Part shown: positions 63,607 through 64,000 of the stretch, piece by piece
Layout: every line of letters begins with the position of its first letter
Numbering within the stretch: position 1 is the first letter of the stretch
From: Mycobacterium sp. SMC-2
GTDB lineage: Bacteria; Actinomycetota; Actinomycetes; Mycobacteriales; Mycobacteriaceae
Direction: 5' to 3'
NCBI RefSeq assembly: GCF_025263485.1
Contig: NZ_CP079863.1
Coordinates: 2,356,001-2,420,000 of the forward strand
Length of the DNA stretch: 64,000 bases
Program-made: the position numbers and the translations under genes
Notes under the pieces: generated by a model
Seen by the model: only the letters and a program-made list of their open reading frames with translations
Databases searched by the model: none
What the model was told of the DNA's origin: nothing

Positions 63607-63870
63607 TCACCTGCCTGTGAAATTGAAGGTTCGTGGGTCCAGCCGGTTGCCGCCATCGAGCGAGGAGATCGACGCCATTCCATCGGCGCTGAGTTTCAAG
63701 GCGCTGAGTTCGAAATCGAACACGTCGAAGCTGCTCGCAATCCTTGAGGCGGTTACCAACTTGGGGATCACGATATTACCGAGCTGGAAAATACCACCTC
63801 AGCAACACCGGGCCGGGGGCGCGACGATATGGACCCCGGTCTGGTTTTGGGATATTCGTCACCACGTAGA
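63607..63870 (-). pseudogene. Degraded second aldo-keto reductase, C-terminal remnant
   Basis: On the minus strand the last about 45 codons read like an AKR C-terminus: LGNIVIPKLV, SSFDVFDFELS, DGMASISSLDGGNRLDPRTF and a stop at 63607-63609, abutting the intact gene. Upstream, LRWYF is joined to QLGNIV only after a 1-nt shift (an extra T in a TTTT run near 63790). Further up only EYPKT is recognisable and the barrel core is missing. From about 63870 to 64000 I see nothing I can support. Confidence 0.6.
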
Positions 63871-64000
63871 GTTGGGTCACACGGCGCGCGGCGCGGCCGC
63901 ACCTGCTCGGTGGCCGCGGCCGGAAGACTCCGCGACGAGGGCGCGGAACGAACAACCGTCCGTCGCCCGAGCGTCACCACGTTGTATTCGAGGAGTGCCC

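Overview
The window is chromosomal DNA from a slow-growing mycobacterium, most like the Mycobacterium avium complex. The evidence is high GC, many GTG starts, MmpS/MmpL, an EspI-like ATPase, LppZ, a 13E12-family HNH protein, a HupB with a long Lys/Ala tail, F420 and mycofactocin enzymes, and gene order. From memory, the backbone follows M. tuberculosis Rv3027c to Rv2971 gene by gene, read in the opposite direction. The species cannot be fixed from the sequence alone.

Layout. 0-3.2 kb: the 3' end of a DevS/DosT-like sensor kinase, a GNAT acyltransferase and a PlsC acyltransferase. 3.3-9.5 kb: iscS-mnmA (sulfur transfer to tRNA), the lipoprotein gene lpqA, a methionine-synthase-like gene and ligA. 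9.5-16.2 kb: an accessory block of a PLP-enzyme gene broken by one stop codon, tetR-mmpS-mmpL with a clear operator, and a GT4 glycosyltransferase. 16.2-25.5 kb: an ACT-domain protein, gatC-gatA, pfkA, an orphan EspI/MinD-like ATPase, a 56-bp minisatellite, gatB, lppZ, doxX and cfp6. 25.5-32.6 kb: ilvB-ilvN-ilvC behind a leader peptide and attenuator, wrbA, serA and leuB. 32.5-36.9 kb: an MFS transporter, a second 56-bp minisatellite, a fumarylacetoacetase-family gene, gltX, tRNA-Gln and tRNA-Glu. 36.9-50.8 kb: an F420-type flavin/deazaflavin protein, an IclR regulator divergent from leuCD, hupB, mutT1, ppk1, fbiD, gpsA, ddl, a DUF3515 protein, thiL, ung and a quinone-oxidoreductase-like gene. 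50.9-57.6 kb: a second accessory block with a 13E12 HNH gene, a minisatellite, a nitroreductase, two classical SDRs, a DUF1214-like protein, a SnoaL-like protein and a mycofactocin-type SDR. 57.6-64 kb: rpmB, a FakA/DAK-like gene, recG, an exported HNH protein, an aldo-keto reductase and the remains of a second one.

How genes fit together. GltX, GatCAB and tRNA-Gln/tRNA-Glu form the indirect Gln-tRNA route. IlvBNC, LeuB and LeuCD cover most of branched-chain amino acid synthesis, with two visible control systems (ilv attenuator; IclR-leuC intergenic region). IscS supplies sulfur to MnmA. FbiD makes part of F420, and the protein at 36.9 kb belongs to a family that uses it.

The most interesting non-coding signals are (1) 56-bp tandem repeats, each unit a micro-ORF whose stop overlaps the next unit's start (TGATG or GTGA), placed just upstream of genes and in the gene's orientation; (2) an ilv leader that appears to begin with a leaderless leader peptide rich in Leu/Val/Ile codons; and (3) a recurring TANNNT box 6-9 nt before start codons, the mark of leaderless transcripts.
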